A program made the position numbers and the translations under genes. 64,000 nt of DNA from Bacteriovorax sp. MedPE-SWde (GTDB lineage: Bacteria; Bdellovibrionota; Bacteriovoracia; Bacteriovoracales; Bacteriovoracaceae). The stretch is taken from contig MPCU01000003.1 in assembly GCA_001874305.1 (NCBI GenBank), forward strand, positions 434,001 to 498,000, read 5' to 3'. The first letter of the stretch is position 1. Every line of letters begins with the position of its first letter. The notes under the pieces are model-generated. The model searched no databases and had not been told where the DNA came from. It was given only the letters and a program-made list of their open reading frames with translations. Below are positions 1-9,928 of this stretch, piece by piece.

Positions 1-16
1 TAAAAAAGGATGTGAT

Positions 17-1186
17 ATGAGAAAGAAAATAGTTTGGATAAACCAGTACCCTAGCCGAAAAGGTGGAGCTGAAAGAGTAATTGAAAATATTATTTTATCA
101 CTTGATAAATCTGAGTATTGCAATATTTTATTATACAAGTTTGATGAAGAATTAAGTAACGAGTTTATAGGCCTCTTTGATATAGCTTTTCCAATTGTAA
201 ACTTACACAAACAACTGTCTTCTATAAATCCAGATAATATACAGATTCACAACTACATAGATGAATACATTTTTCAAGAACTTGGCAAGTATCGAGATAT
301 ATCATTTATATTCCTTCATGATCATAAAATATTTTGTCCTAGAGAGCATAAATATAAAGGAATAGGAAAAGAAACTTGTAAAAAAGAGATGAGTACTTTG
401 GACTGTTTTGCATGTTGTGGATTAATTCAGAAGAAAAAGTCGCGTGAGTTCTCGATTGTAACGCCTCACAAACTATCAAAATATCAAAATTTCATAAAAT
501 CATGTAGAGGAGTAGTTGTTGCTTCTAAGTACATGAAGAGACAGTTGATTGATTCAGGCTTTGAACAAAAGAAAATTTTCTATCATGCTTTAGCTACAAA
601 CTTTTTAAATATAGCACCAGTAAAGGCAATACCTAACGAAGTAACATACTTTGGACAATTAGAGACAGGAAAAGGGGTCGATATATTAATAAGGGCACTC
701 GCATTATGTGGAAAGGAAATAATTGTTAATATAATTGGTGATGGAAAAAGTCGTGAGTCATTAGAAAATTTAGCTCTAAAACTTGGAGTATCACATCTTG
801 TGAATTTCCTAGGTAGATTACAAGATCGAGATTTAAAAGAATATATAGGACGTTCAGTTGCTTGTATATCACCGAGTCGCTCTCCTGAGACATTTAATCT
901 TGCTGCATTAGAATCCCTATCTTGTGGAACGCCTGTCATATCATCAAAGGTGGGAGCCTATGAGGAATGGTATATCGAGAATATTACGGGAGAACTCTTT
1001 GAATCAACTAACTTCAAAGAACTATCGAATATCTTATCATCTATATATGACAATAGAGAGAAGTGGGAAATGTATAGACGATTAATTAGGGAAAACTTTG
1101 AGACCGAAAAGTTCTCTGTTGGTGTCTATCGCGATTTCTTTATGAGAAAAGTTCTAAATTTAACGATAACAGGTAAGGCCACATGA
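17..1186 (+). CDS. Glycosyltransferase family 4 (GT-B fold)
   Basis: A 389-aa retaining glycosyltransferase that probably adds a sugar to a lipid-linked polysaccharide intermediate on the cytoplasmic face of the inner membrane. The N-terminus has the GGAE motif (about residues 16-20) typical of GT4 enzymes. The C-terminal donor-binding half has the E-x7-E signature (SPETFNLAALES, about residues 287-298) followed by SCGTPVI. A cysteine cluster near residues 110-135 occurs in some GT4 enzymes. An AAGGA ribosome site lies just before ATG 17. Its stop overlaps the next start (ATGA), so it is the first visible gene of a polysaccharide operon that probably begins outside the window. The sugar donor cannot be told. 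Confidence 0.9.
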   Translation: MRKKIVWINQYPSRKGGAERVIENIILSLDKSEYCNILLYKFDEELSNEFIGLFDIAFPIVNLHKQLSSINPDNIQIHNYIDEYIFQELGKYRDISFIFLHDHKIFCPREHKYKGIGKETCKKEMSTLDCFACCGLIQKKKSREFSIVTPHKLSKYQNFIKSCRGVVVASKYMKRQLIDSGFEQKKIFYHALATNFLNIAPVKAIPNEVTYFGQLETGKGVDILIRALALCGKEIIVNIIGDGKSRESLENLALKLGVSHLVNFLGRLQDRDLKEYIGRSVACISPSRSPETFNLAALESLSCGTPVISSKVGAYEEWYIENITGELFESTNFKELSNILSSIYDNREKWEMYRRLIRENFETEKFSVGVYRDFFMRKVLNLTITGKAT

Positions 1187-1995
1187 TAATAACTTGCGAT
1201 ATTCACCATCAAAGTCTGGGGACAGGGAACCAGTTACACTCAAATAAGAGTGAACTGGATTGTGCTTATGACTTTTTTAAATACTGTGAAGAAATGAACT
1301 TTAAAATGACATTCTTTTTTAGTGGCCTGGCCATTAGAGACGATTGGAACGAAAAGCTAGAAGAAATTACATCTTCCAAGCTTGTTGAAATAGGTGGTCA
1401 CAATTGGGATTGTTTTTCACCAGAAATTGTACATAGAGTTTGTAATAAACTATTTGGTTCTTACAATGGAACCATTGATATGCAGACTAAGGATTGTGAA
1501 AAAACGATCGATATCATAAGACAGAAAACAGGGCGAGATATTACATCTTGGAGAAATCATATGTATATGCATGGTCCACATACTGAAAAAGTTCTAAGGA
1601 ATTGTGGAATAAAGGTTTGTTCAGATGGAGTAATGAGAGACTCTTCGGGATTCATAAGAAAAGGTAAATTACTTGATCTTCCTATAAACGTGCTACCTGA
1701 TCATGAACATTTATACCATGCCGAGAGAACTAAGGAGTGGGTAGAGAAATGGAAGTCACGTTATAACTGGTCAGATGACTTTGGATCAGACTCATATGAA
1801 ATAGAGGAATGGGGGATGTTTTACAAAAGATCGTATTTCGAAAAATACTCGCAAGGGCATTTACCGGTGTCAATAATTCATCCAATAACTATGTATCTTG
1901 CAGATAACTTTAAAACTATAAAAAAGCTTTTAAAAGATATTGTAAAAGACGAAACCTATACTGTCGACGAGGCAAGGATCATTTATGAGAAATAA
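1183..1995 (+). CDS. Polysaccharide deacetylase-like protein (NodB/CE4 fold)
   Basis: A 270-aa protein resembling carbohydrate esterase 4 deacetylases, which remove N- or O-acetyl groups from glycans using a metal ion. Visible CE4-like elements are the N-terminal strand ending in an Asp (ITCDIHH, residues 3-9), the TFFFSG strand, the GGHNWD segment (metal-binding His of motif 2) and WRNHMYMHGPH (motif 3-like). No signal peptide is evident, so it probably acts in the cytoplasm or on lipid-linked intermediates. ATGA overlap with the upstream glycosyltransferase and an 11-nt overlap with the downstream one put it in the same operon. The motifs are somewhat divergent from classical CE4, so the substrate is unknown. 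Confidence 0.75.
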   Translation: MIITCDIHHQSLGTGNQLHSNKSELDCAYDFFKYCEEMNFKMTFFFSGLAIRDDWNEKLEEITSSKLVEIGGHNWDCFSPEIVHRVCNKLFGSYNGTIDMQTKDCEKTIDIIRQKTGRDITSWRNHMYMHGPHTEKVLRNCGIKVCSDGVMRDSSGFIRKGKLLDLPINVLPDHEHLYHAERTKEWVEKWKSRYNWSDDFGSDSYEIEEWGMFYKRSYFEKYSQGHLPVSIIHPITMYLADNFKTIKKLLKDIVKDETYTVDEARIIYEK

Positions 1996-2863
1996 AATCG
2001 CTGTAGTTGTACGAACTTATAATAATGAAGAGATATTAGGTAAAACACTTAAAGCTATACAGTCACAGAAGAAAGTTGATTTGGAAATATATGTGATTGA
2101 CTCTGGATCAAATGATCGTACAGTTGAGATTGCATCTTTATATACTAATGAGATATTTCACCTTGTGTCTATGAAGTATCATCCAGGAAAAGTACTAAAT
2201 AAAATAATACCTGAAATAGAATGTGAAAATATAGTGTTTGTTAATAGTGATACAGTTTTACTTAGGGAGGACTCTCTATATAACTTACTTGAGGATATGG
2301 AAAATCCATTTATTGCCGCTTCGTATGGCCGACAGGAATGCCGACCGGATGCATGGCCCGAAGTTCGAAGAGCATATAAGAAAACATTTCCTGAATCAAA
2401 TAACACAGCTGAGTGGATTACCCTTAGTCTCCCTTTGGCATGTATTAAAAAATCTATATGGATGAAGAGAAAGTTCTATGTTGATTCATGGGGCTCGGAA
2501 GACACTGAATGGGGAAAATACATTGAGTCTCAAGGCTATTATATAAAATACAACTTTAAGGCAGTCGCCATGCACTCACATAATTACGATATCAGACAAT
2601 TATATAATCGTTCTTTTGTAGAAGGTGAGGCTGATCATTATATATATGACCGAAGTGTTTCGTATACAACATTCATAAGGAAAGTGATTGGGAAATCAAT
2701 TCGAGACTGCTGTGTATGTTTCAGTGAATACGCAATTAGGCATGGTGTTTCAACATTGTTCCGGTCTTTCGTTTCAGAACTAGGCTATTTGATGGGTGTT
2801 AGAAATGCATATGCCAGAGTTTTAGTAGGAAATAAAAATGTTCCAATGAAGAGTTATCAATAA
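1985..2863 (+). CDS. Glycosyltransferase family 2 (GT-A fold)
   Basis: A 292-aa inverting glycosyltransferase. The N-terminal nucleotide-binding region reads VVVRTYNNEEIL, then VIDSGSNDRT (typical DxGSxDxT motif), with the metal-binding acidic motif as VNSDTV. The acceptor-side acidic pair appears in WGSEDTEWG (about residues 168-176), consistent with the ED catalytic-base region. It overlaps the deacetylase gene by 11 nt and belongs to the polysaccharide operon. The last 70 residues are basic and may form an amphipathic membrane-association segment. The donor and acceptor are unknown. Confidence 0.88.
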   Translation: MRNKIAVVVRTYNNEEILGKTLKAIQSQKKVDLEIYVIDSGSNDRTVEIASLYTNEIFHLVSMKYHPGKVLNKIIPEIECENIVFVNSDTVLLREDSLYNLLEDMENPFIAASYGRQECRPDAWPEVRRAYKKTFPESNNTAEWITLSLPLACIKKSIWMKRKFYVDSWGSEDTEWGKYIESQGYYIKYNFKAVAMHSHNYDIRQLYNRSFVEGEADHYIYDRSVSYTTFIRKVIGKSIRDCCVCFSEYAIRHGVSTLFRSFVSELGYLMGVRNAYARVLVGNKNVPMKSYQ

Positions 2864-2872
2864 GGAGAAATA

Positions 2873-3511
2873 ATGAAAGTTATATTTTTATTATTGTTTT
2901 GCTTTTGTATATTTGCAACGAATGAAACTTGCTATACGACAGTTCATAATAAAGTCTATGGAAAGATTCTTGGTGAACAGACACGTTATTATCTAAAGTC
3001 AGGTTTGAAGACTGATTATAGTGATTCTGCAAAAAAATATACTAAAGTTCTCTGTGAAGATTTTTATAAGAATTATCGTTTATATATTCAGAATAGAATT
3101 AAAAAAGAACTGTTGATTTGTAACTGCCACAAGATAAAGAAAGATGGTTTTTACTGTCTTTATAATAGGAGAAACAAAGATCTAAGGCTACATTACGCAA
3201 AAAACATAAAGTTCACAAAGGTTCGAAATATTTATGATGACTCTGGCCGAAAAGGATGTGTGAAGAAAAGTAAAATGATTGTATGCAATCACTACCGTGA
3301 ATTACGTAAAGCGATTATACATGAACGTAAAGCAACTATCTGGACTATGAATACTTTTGATATAGATTTAGAAAATAATAAAATACTCAAAAAGAATACT
3401 GCTCACACGGATGTCATTGATCAGGATATAAAGCAACAAATTTATCTAAACTATCAGCTTCTAAAGGGGAAGGATGAGTGTATTAATCTCGCAAGAGAGA
3501 TGGAGGTTTAG
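2873..3511 (+). CDS. Secreted hypothetical protein, Lys- and Cys-rich
   Basis: A 212-aa protein with a convincing signal peptide (MKVIFLLLFCFCIFATN) and an AAGGAG ribosome site. The mature part is strongly basic, with several scattered Cys residues (e.g. LLICNCHKIKKDGFYC) that could form periplasmic disulfides. I recognise no domain. It lies between a glycosyltransferase gene and a lipoprotein gene in the polysaccharide operon, which suggests an envelope role, but nothing more specific is supported. Confidence 0.6.
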   Translation: MKVIFLLLFCFCIFATNETCYTTVHNKVYGKILGEQTRYYLKSGLKTDYSDSAKKYTKVLCEDFYKNYRLYIQNRIKKELLICNCHKIKKDGFYCLYNRRNKDLRLHYAKNIKFTKVRNIYDDSGRKGCVKKSKMIVCNHYRELRKAIIHERKATIWTMNTFDIDLENNKILKKNTAHTDVIDQDIKQQIYLNYQLLKGKDECINLAREMEV

Positions 3512-3512
3512 T

Positions 3513-3965
3513 ATGAATCAATTGGCTAGAATAATGACACTAATTGCTCTCCTAACATCTTGTAATATAAGTAAGAAGGAAGAGGGGCAGTCAGAGAATA
3601 CTATAGAGGACAAGCCCTCAAGAGAAACTCCCAAACGCAATGATGGATTATTCGAGTCAATCGTTGCATCCGAATCTCTTGATTGGAAGACAACAGACAC
3701 TATCAATTTAAATATAGAGTGTTATGACGTTACATCGAAATGTAAAGAGGGGACTAGAATTCAAGTCTATCGTTCTTATGTAGACATTAACGATCAGAGG
3801 CTACTAGATTCTGGAAATGTTAGGAATGGAAAATATGTAACAACGATAGGAGTTCCTAAATATTCTGAAGTTATCCTTGTAACAGCAAAGTACGAAAATA
3901 AAGAAGGGCAAGTAAAAATAATTGATTTTTCGAGTATTAACAGAGTTGTACTAGTAATGGAGTAA
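3513..3965 (+). CDS. Putative lipoprotein of unknown function
   Basis: A 150-aa protein. I chose ATG 3513 over an upstream in-frame ATG at 3474 because GGAGG (3501-3505) is correctly spaced from it and because it gives a proper lipoprotein signal: MNQLARIMTLIALLTSC, Cys17 in an LLTSC lipobox. After the acidic, Glu/Ser-rich linker the rest looks beta-rich (about residues 55-150), possibly an Ig-like fold, but no family is recognised. It is followed two bases later by the LruC-domain gene, so the two are probably co-translated and envelope-located. Confidence 0.7.
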   Translation: MNQLARIMTLIALLTSCNISKKEEGQSENTIEDKPSRETPKRNDGLFESIVASESLDWKTTDTINLNIECYDVTSKCKEGTRIQVYRSYVDINDQRLLDSGNVRNGKYVTTIGVPKYSEVILVTAKYENKEGQVKIIDFSSINRVVLVME

Positions 3966-3967
3966 TA

Positions 3968-5869
3968 ATGAAATGTATTATTATATTTCTCTTATTCATA
4001 TTTAGTTTTTCTTCTTTTGGGACTCATTTTCGCTATGGACATATTTCATGGAAGAGACTTCAAGGAAATAATGTTGAATTCACTGTTGTTTCTGCATGGA
4101 GAACATCATTTATAAGTAATTTAAGGCTATATTTTGGTGATGGTACAAGTGTTAGACCCAGCTATACAGTACTTAATAATTACCTCGACTATGAAGGGGA
4201 GAGTTATACTATAGTTCGATACACAGTAGAGCACACTTACTCTTCTTCAAGTTTATATACAGCATATTCATCATCCTGCTGTCGAATCAGTACTTTAGAG
4301 AATGCTGCAGATGATCCATTTTATTTGAAAACAGAGGTCGACCTAACAAATAGTAATATGGGGTCACCGGTGTCCTCAATTGTTCCAATTTTACAGATGT
4401 CCACCAACGCCTTAAATGTTGTTGAAATTCCAGTGTTAGATCCTGATGGAGACGATATTAGTATCCGGATGGCCGAAGTTTTAGAATCAAGAATTAGCGA
4501 ATATCCTATTAGTACATACCCATTATATGTCGACGGAAATTTTTTAAAGTGGGACACACAGGGAACAAGTGTTGGGGATAAGTATGCTGTGCAATTGATG
4601 CTTGAGGAAAAAAGAGGAAGTGAAGTTAATGTAAATGCTTTAGATTTTATACTCGAAATTGTTACAGGTTCCCCACCTACAATTATTGAGAATTTGGACA
4701 GCTCTGAAAAGCTTGGTGTTAAAGCGTTACCAAATACTGAAGTAACGCTAAAGTCTAGTGCGCAGGACTCTGTAAGTAATAGTGGAATTAGTGCTAAACT
4801 TGTTAATTCTCCTGCCGGAGGAGGGCTCAATTGTAGTGAAGTAGACTCAACTAAGCGACTTGATTGTGAATTTAAATGGACGCCTAGTTCTATAAATCAA
4901 GGTCGTTCTTACTCATTCAATATTTTATACACAAGTTCTAATAGTGGACTTCAGATTCAAGATAGCTTTAGTATAAACGTTGAAAATGATACAGATGGTG
5001 ACGGAGTATATGACAGTGAGGACATGGATCCTCTGAATGAAGATGTTGTTAACTATACTTATTACCCATCTGAAACCGGATTGAATACTCTTGTATTTGA
5101 GGATATGTGGCCCAAGGTGGGGGATTACGACTTAAATGATATGGTTTTATACTATAACTATAGGTTTGGTAAAAATAGCGATAATAATATTACCAATATT
5201 GTACTAAGCTATAAGGTTGCTGCAACTGGCGCAAGTCAATCAAATGGTTTTGGTGTGAAGATACCAGGTTTAAGTCGAACGAATATATCGTCAACAAAAA
5301 TTTCAAAGAATAAATCGGCATCTTTAAATCTTTCAATAGAAGATGGGCATGGAGATGATGTTGTATATATTCTTTTTGATAAATCTCATTTGATTCATCC
5401 AAAAATAGAAGGTAAGAATTTTTATAACACAGAAGTCGGTGATTGTAGAAAAAGTGTATTATACGAAGTAACAATAGAGCTAAGTAACCCTATGACTCTA
5501 TCTGACATTGGAACACTTCCATTCAATCCATTCATTTTCGCAAGTGACCAACGTGGACGAGAGGTCCACCTTAGAGATCACCTACCTACTGCATTGGCCG
5601 ACATGAGTTTGTTTAATACAGAGGATGACTTTTCATTAGAAACGGCTGAAAAGTACTATAGAACAATAAGAAATCTACCATTCGCAATTAACCTATCCAC
5701 TGATTCGAGATGGAATCATCCAAAGGAACAAGTTGATATCGTTCTTGCTTATCCTCGTATTATTCCCTATGCAAATAGTAATGGAGTTACAGATAAGGAC
5801 TGGTTCTTAGTTGGAGATAATGACAAAGTTTGGAATAAGAATTGTACAACAATATTAAACTATAAATAG
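3968..5869 (+). CDS. Secreted LruC-domain protein
   Basis: A 633-aa exported protein with a signal peptide (first about 18 residues, ending near FSSFG), beginning in the mature part with GTHFRYGHISWKRL. The middle (about residues 120-330) looks like cadherin/Ig-like beta domains. A Ca-binding thrombospondin-type-3-like stretch (DTDGDGVYDSEDMDPLNED, about 341-359) precedes the LruC domain (starting near FEDMWPKVGDYDLNDMV, through the C-terminus). LruC domains are found in surface or secreted proteins of Gram-negatives; the molecular function is not established. GGAG lies 5 nt before the ATG. Probably an extracellular or surface matrix component associated with the polysaccharide. Confidence 0.8.
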   Translation: MKCIIIFLLFIFSFSSFGTHFRYGHISWKRLQGNNVEFTVVSAWRTSFISNLRLYFGDGTSVRPSYTVLNNYLDYEGESYTIVRYTVEHTYSSSSLYTAYSSSCCRISTLENAADDPFYLKTEVDLTNSNMGSPVSSIVPILQMSTNALNVVEIPVLDPDGDDISIRMAEVLESRISEYPISTYPLYVDGNFLKWDTQGTSVGDKYAVQLMLEEKRGSEVNVNALDFILEIVTGSPPTIIENLDSSEKLGVKALPNTEVTLKSSAQDSVSNSGISAKLVNSPAGGGLNCSEVDSTKRLDCEFKWTPSSINQGRSYSFNILYTSSNSGLQIQDSFSINVENDTDGDGVYDSEDMDPLNEDVVNYTYYPSETGLNTLVFEDMWPKVGDYDLNDMVLYYNYRFGKNSDNNITNIVLSYKVAATGASQSNGFGVKIPGLSRTNISSTKISKNKSASLNLSIEDGHGDDVVYILFDKSHLIHPKIEGKNFYNTEVGDCRKSVLYEVTIELSNPMTLSDIGTLPFNPFIFASDQRGREVHLRDHLPTALADMSLFNTEDDFSLETAEKYYRTIRNLPFAINLSTDSRWNHPKEQVDIVLAYPRIIPYANSNGVTDKDWFLVGDNDKVWNKNCTTILNYK

Positions 5870-5877
5870 GAGAAGTG

Positions 5878-6858
5878 ATGAAATTTAAATTTAATATGAA
5901 TAACTTATTTCTTCCAGCGTATGTTATTTCTAGGAAACCAAATATTGTAATATGTTTTTGGGGAGATTTCTTAAAATATCAAGACAGATTCTTCAATGCA
6001 ATGAAGAATAAAAAGAAGGTATATGTATTATTCCAACTCGGCTGGGCCCCCGCTGCAGAGGAAAGTTTAAAGCAAATTGAAGATAATTTGAATATATTAA
6101 AGAATAAATTTCATATGGTTGAATTTGTTTTTATGATAAATGATAGAAATGATGCTTTTTACTTCGATAAGTATGATTTGAAGACTTTCTTTTGTCATCA
6201 AAATGCATTCATTGATGAAGCAAGAATTACGCCCATTAAACAAAAGAAAAAAGAGTTTGAAGCTGTTTACCTAGCAAGAGTAACACCATTTAAAAGACAT
6301 AGGTTAAGTCGAAAATTATTAAAGGTTTTATATATTGGAGACTACAAAAAAACTGAATCATCTTATGCAAAAGAAGTAATGCAACTTCTTAATGTTAAAC
6401 TTTGGCTCAGGAAAGTCAGGTACTACCAATTATCAAGGTACTTGTCTAAAGCAATGGTTGGTCTTTGTTTATCTCGAATTGAAGGAGCAATGTTTGCTAG
6501 TACAGAGTATCAACTTGCTGGATTGCCCGTTGTCTCAACAAGATCAGAAGGGGGGAGGGAAGCTTTATTTAATAATAAATACTGTACGGTTGTTGAAGAA
6601 GATGAAAACAAGATAGAGGCGGAAGTTATGCGATTTATCATTCGAGATTATGACCCTGGAGAAGTAAGAAAATCTGTTTTAAAGAAAATGATAAGACATC
6701 GGGAGATCTTTATTGATTATATTAATGATATTTATATTAAGGAGGGAATACCATTTAATAGAAAAAGATCATGGAGAGCAATGTTTGTACACAAGTGGGG
6801 ATTAAGGTCATTTGTGGTTAGTCCAAAGTTTTTTATCAATCGAATTTGGAGCTTTTAG
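5878..6858 (+). CDS. Putative glycosyltransferase (GT-B, GT4-like)
   Basis: A 326-aa protein. ATG 5878 is preferred over GTG 5875 because AGGAG (5868-5872) is better spaced. The C-terminal half has the GT-B signature region RIEGAMFASTEYQLAGLPVVST followed by EGGRE, matching the donor-binding EGxxxAxxEAxxxGxPV pattern. The N-terminal acceptor domain is divergent. It closes the first forward gene run and is followed within 5 nt by the convergent end of a sigma-54 regulator gene. Substrate unknown. Confidence 0.72.
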   Translation: MKFKFNMNNLFLPAYVISRKPNIVICFWGDFLKYQDRFFNAMKNKKKVYVLFQLGWAPAAEESLKQIEDNLNILKNKFHMVEFVFMINDRNDAFYFDKYDLKTFFCHQNAFIDEARITPIKQKKKEFEAVYLARVTPFKRHRLSRKLLKVLYIGDYKKTESSYAKEVMQLLNVKLWLRKVRYYQLSRYLSKAMVGLCLSRIEGAMFASTEYQLAGLPVVSTRSEGGREALFNNKYCTVVEEDENKIEAEVMRFIIRDYDPGEVRKSVLKKMIRHREIFIDYINDIYIKEGIPFNRKRSWRAMFVHKWGLRSFVVSPKFFINRIWSF

Positions 6859-6862
6859 AATA

Positions 6863-8257
6863 TCATGTCTTAATGTTGTACTTTTTAATCTTTCTATATA
6901 GCGTAGATCGACCGAAGCCTAGCTCCTTTGCTGTAGAAGATAGATTATAGTTACATCGATCTAAAGCGGCAATGATAAGATCTTTTTCAGCATCCTTAAT
7001 ATCTAAGGATTTCTCTGATGTATCAATAGCTCCATTTGATCTTAAGTCATCTCTGACTATATTTGGCTCTGATACCTCTACACTAATAAAGTGCTTTTTA
7101 AGATCTTCAAGTATTGTTTCAGATGAAATAATCTCTTCATCATGTAGAATCAATATTCGTCTAATCGCACTCTTTAATTCTCTGATGTTTCCTGGCCAGT
7201 TGTATGACTTAAGACAGTCTATAGCATCCTCTGAAAAGCTACGAGGCTTTATATTGTTCTCTTTGCAGTATTCATCAATAATATTACTAACAAGCTCTGG
7301 GATATCTTCTAAGTGTTCTCTAAGTGAAGGAATGACAATCTCTATATCACAGATTCTATAGTATAAATCAGGTCTGAAAACATCATTGGTCATCAGAACT
7401 TTAAGGTCTTTACTCGTTGCACTTATTAATTGAAACTCTACAGGAATATTTTTTGTAGCACCTACTGGTATTACTTCTCTTTCTTGTAGAACCCTTAGAA
7501 GTTTACTTTGAGCTGTACTATCTAGATCTGCGATCTCATCTAGAAATAAAGTACCGTTGTGGGCTAGAGTGAATTTTCCTGGCTTGTCCTCAGTTGCACC
7601 TGTGAAAGCCCCTTTGACATGTCCAAAGAGCTCACTTTCAAATAGTGTTTCAGGTATAGCAGGGCAGTTTACATCAATATACTTATCACCTAGATGACCT
7701 CTCCTTTCTGCTATGAGTTTTGCGAAATATTCTTTTCCTGTACCACTTTCTCCAGTAAGTAATATAGATAGCTTCTTATCCGCCAACTTATTTATCTTAT
7801 CTTCAATTTCAAGAATTATTGACGACTTCTTAAACGTTTCTATAGTACTAGCTGTAACAGTTGATAAATTCGAATCTCTCATCTGTTGGCTAAGTTCGCA
7901 TGCTTCTTTTACTGAACTTATTAAATAATTAATATCAAAAGGCTTCTTTATATAGTTATATGCACCAGATCTCAGACACTCTATTACTAGGTTCTCTGTA
8001 CTGAATGCTGTCATCATTATTACTATAGCTTTTGAATTTCTTGCAATTATCTTTTTTAGTAATTCAACACCTGAAATGTCAGGTAGTCTGATATCTAGAA
8101 TTACCACATCATATGTATCATTATATGTTGTTAGTAATTGTTCACCATTATTAACTATGGTGGTGTTGAATTTTCCAATCTTTGTTAGAATCTGATCTGC
8201 CAATACTTGAATTTTTGGATCATCTTCACAGACAAGTACTTTATAGTTTTCGAGCAT
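6863..8257 (-). CDS. Sigma-54-dependent response regulator (NtrC family)
   Basis: A 464-aa enhancer-binding protein: receiver domain (residues 5-118) with phospho-acceptor Asp55 in VVILDIRLPD; AAA+ domain (about 140-375) with Walker A GESGTGKE, the sigma-54-contacting GAFTGA loop and Walker B FLDEIADLD; and a Fis-type helix-turn-helix at the C-terminus (TAKELGFGRSTLYRKIKK). It is transcribed against the polysaccharide genes on both sides. No partner kinase is adjacent. A sigma-54 promoter about 4.7 kb away (12912-12929) is a plausible but unproven target. Confidence 0.95.
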   Translation of the reverse strand: MLENYKVLVCEDDPKIQVLADQILTKIGKFNTTIVNNGEQLLTTYNDTYDVVILDIRLPDISGVELLKKIIARNSKAIVIMMTAFSTENLVIECLRSGAYNYIKKPFDINYLISSVKEACELSQQMRDSNLSTVTASTIETFKKSSIILEIEDKINKLADKKLSILLTGESGTGKEYFAKLIAERRGHLGDKYIDVNCPAIPETLFESELFGHVKGAFTGATEDKPGKFTLAHNGTLFLDEIADLDSTAQSKLLRVLQEREVIPVGATKNIPVEFQLISATSKDLKVLMTNDVFRPDLYYRICDIEIVIPSLREHLEDIPELVSNIIDEYCKENNIKPRSFSEDAIDCLKSYNWPGNIRELKSAIRRILILHDEEIISSETILEDLKKHFISVEVSEPNIVRDDLRSNGAIDTSEKSLDIKDAEKDLIIAALDRCNYNLSSTAKELGFGRSTLYRKIKKYNIKT

Positions 8258-8428
8258 AGTATTCCTTAATTACTTGTTATCATTATAAACTAAGTGCAAT
8301 TAAACAAAATAGGAATATTTAGCCTTTGTTCCATATTGATTCACTATGAATTCGAAATATATCCAAGTATTTAATAATAAGTACATCGCTTATGGCCCAG
8401 TATTTGCTTTATTTATTATGAGGTAACT

Positions 8429-9928
8429 ATGGATATTATCCTGAAAAATACTGTATCGAATTACTTGTGTTTTATAGCAAAAGTTGTGAGTGGCTTGATA
8501 CTTACAAGCTTATTGTATAATGGACTTGGAAAGGAGTCTTACGGATTCTGGGTCTTACTATGGAGTGTGTATGGTTATACACTCTTACTTGATTTTGGCT
8601 TTGGTTTTTCAATTCAAAAGTCTTCAGCAGAGTATGTACATAAGAAAGATCTAACTAAATTGTTAAGACAGATAAATAGTATATTCTTTAGTTATGTTTT
8701 CCTAGCTATTGGAATAGTGATCTTCTCTCTAGCATTCTTGTATACTTGTGGAAGTTTGTTTGTTGCAGAGCTAGGTGATCCATATTATCAAAATGTATAC
8801 CTATTCTTTGCTGTTGTTACAGCAATAATTTTTCCAACGGGAATATTTTCAGAAATATTGGTTGGCCTGGGGCATATCTATCTTAGAAATATTGTAAGAC
8901 TAGTATTTATAAGTACAAATGCAGTAGGGATCTTATTGATGCCTGAAATAAAAATATTAGAACTAACGGTGTTCTCTTTACTACTTCATCTCATCGCCAA
9001 CCTCTTTCTCTTATACTTTGTGAAGAAGAAGATATCTTGCTTTTCCTTGAGCATTAAATATTTTGACAAATCAGAGGTGAGAGAACTAATGCGGTTTTCA
9101 CTTAGTGCTTATGTCGTTATCTTTACAAATTTAATATTATTTAACAGTGACCAAATTATCCTAAGCAGTATTGCCGGAGTGGGAAGCGTTGGGATTTATC
9201 ATCTTGCAACGAGATTACCTTTCTTCATGAAAATGTTAAACGAGCAGTTTCAAGAAAACGTGTTCCCATTACTTGTATCAAAAAGAAATATAAAATTTGA
9301 TATGATATTAACTGGAAATAAGTTTATATCATTCATTTCAAACCTTTCTTTTTCGTTTGCTTTCGTATTTGCTGAGGAAATTATATATATATGGATAGGA
9401 GAAACAAATCCTGAAATCATTTTAATTGCTCATCTCTCTCTGTGCTACTCATTTATCGCAACATTATTTAAATCAATCAACAACTCGTACCTTATGGCCA
9501 ATGATCAAGTATCAAAAGTCGTAAGGTTTTCATTGTTAGAGGTCATATTAAATTTAGCTTTAACTTTTCTATTAGTACCCCTGATTGGCGTTGTAGGCGC
9601 AGTGGTCGCATCATTGTTAGCGTTGTTTATCAGTCTCTTGTTTTACGTACCATACTTTGTAAAACAAATAGATGTCCATTTTAGTACTTGGTATAAGAAG
9701 ATTTTTAAAAAGAATAATCTAGTTCTCCTGATCAATCTATCCGCTTTATCTATTGTAAAACTGGTCTTGAATAATGATTATGGATTACTTTATATAGCAA
9801 CTTTGGCACTGGTTTCAGGTCTGTTGTATTTGTATATGTTTTTTAACTTTGTATGGGATGAGTACAAGTTTAACAATAAGTATCTGTACTTTGTTAAGCG
9901 CTACTCTTTAGACTGGAAGGGACGATGA
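8429..9928 (+). CDS. Wzx-like polysaccharide flippase (MATE/MOP superfamily)
   Basis: A 499-aa integral membrane protein with about 12-14 hydrophobic segments across its whole length, starting IILKNTVSNYLCFIAKVVSGLILTSLL. This layout is typical of polysaccharide transporters of the MOP superfamily, which flip undecaprenyl-linked oligosaccharides across the inner membrane. Downstream genes for an initiating transferase, a Wzz-like co-polymerase and an O-antigen ligase/polymerase support a Wzx/Wzy-type pathway. A GAGGT ribosome site precedes ATG 8429. The stop overlaps the start of the next regulator gene (ATGA), an unusual coupling of transporter and signalling genes. Confidence 0.9.
   Translation: MDIILKNTVSNYLCFIAKVVSGLILTSLLYNGLGKESYGFWVLLWSVYGYTLLLDFGFGFSIQKSSAEYVHKKDLTKLLRQINSIFFSYVFLAIGIVIFSLAFLYTCGSLFVAELGDPYYQNVYLFFAVVTAIIFPTGIFSEILVGLGHIYLRNIVRLVFISTNAVGILLMPEIKILELTVFSLLLHLIANLFLLYFVKKKISCFSLSIKYFDKSEVRELMRFSLSAYVVIFTNLILFNSDQIILSSIAGVGSVGIYHLATRLPFFMKMLNEQFQENVFPLLVSKRNIKFDMILTGNKFISFISNLSFSFAFVFAEEIIYIWIGETNPEIILIAHLSLCYSFIATLFKSINNSYLMANDQVSKVVRFSLLEVILNLALTFLLVPLIGVVGAVVASLLALFISLLFYVPYFVKQIDVHFSTWYKKIFKKNNLVLLINLSALSIVKLVLNNDYGLLYIATLALVSGLLYLYMFFNFVWDEYKFNNKYLYFVKRYSLDWKGR

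Noticed and set aside
583-939. 118-codon open frame on the minus strand inside the first glycosyltransferase gene
   Set aside because: It is antisense to a clear GT4 gene and has no domain or ribosome site.
4321-4830. 169-codon minus-strand frame inside the LruC-domain gene
   Set aside because: It is a shadow of a well-supported secreted protein gene; composition is unlike a real protein.
8346-8426. 26-codon ORF before the flippase gene
   Set aside because: It has no ribosome site and no sequence feature beyond chance.
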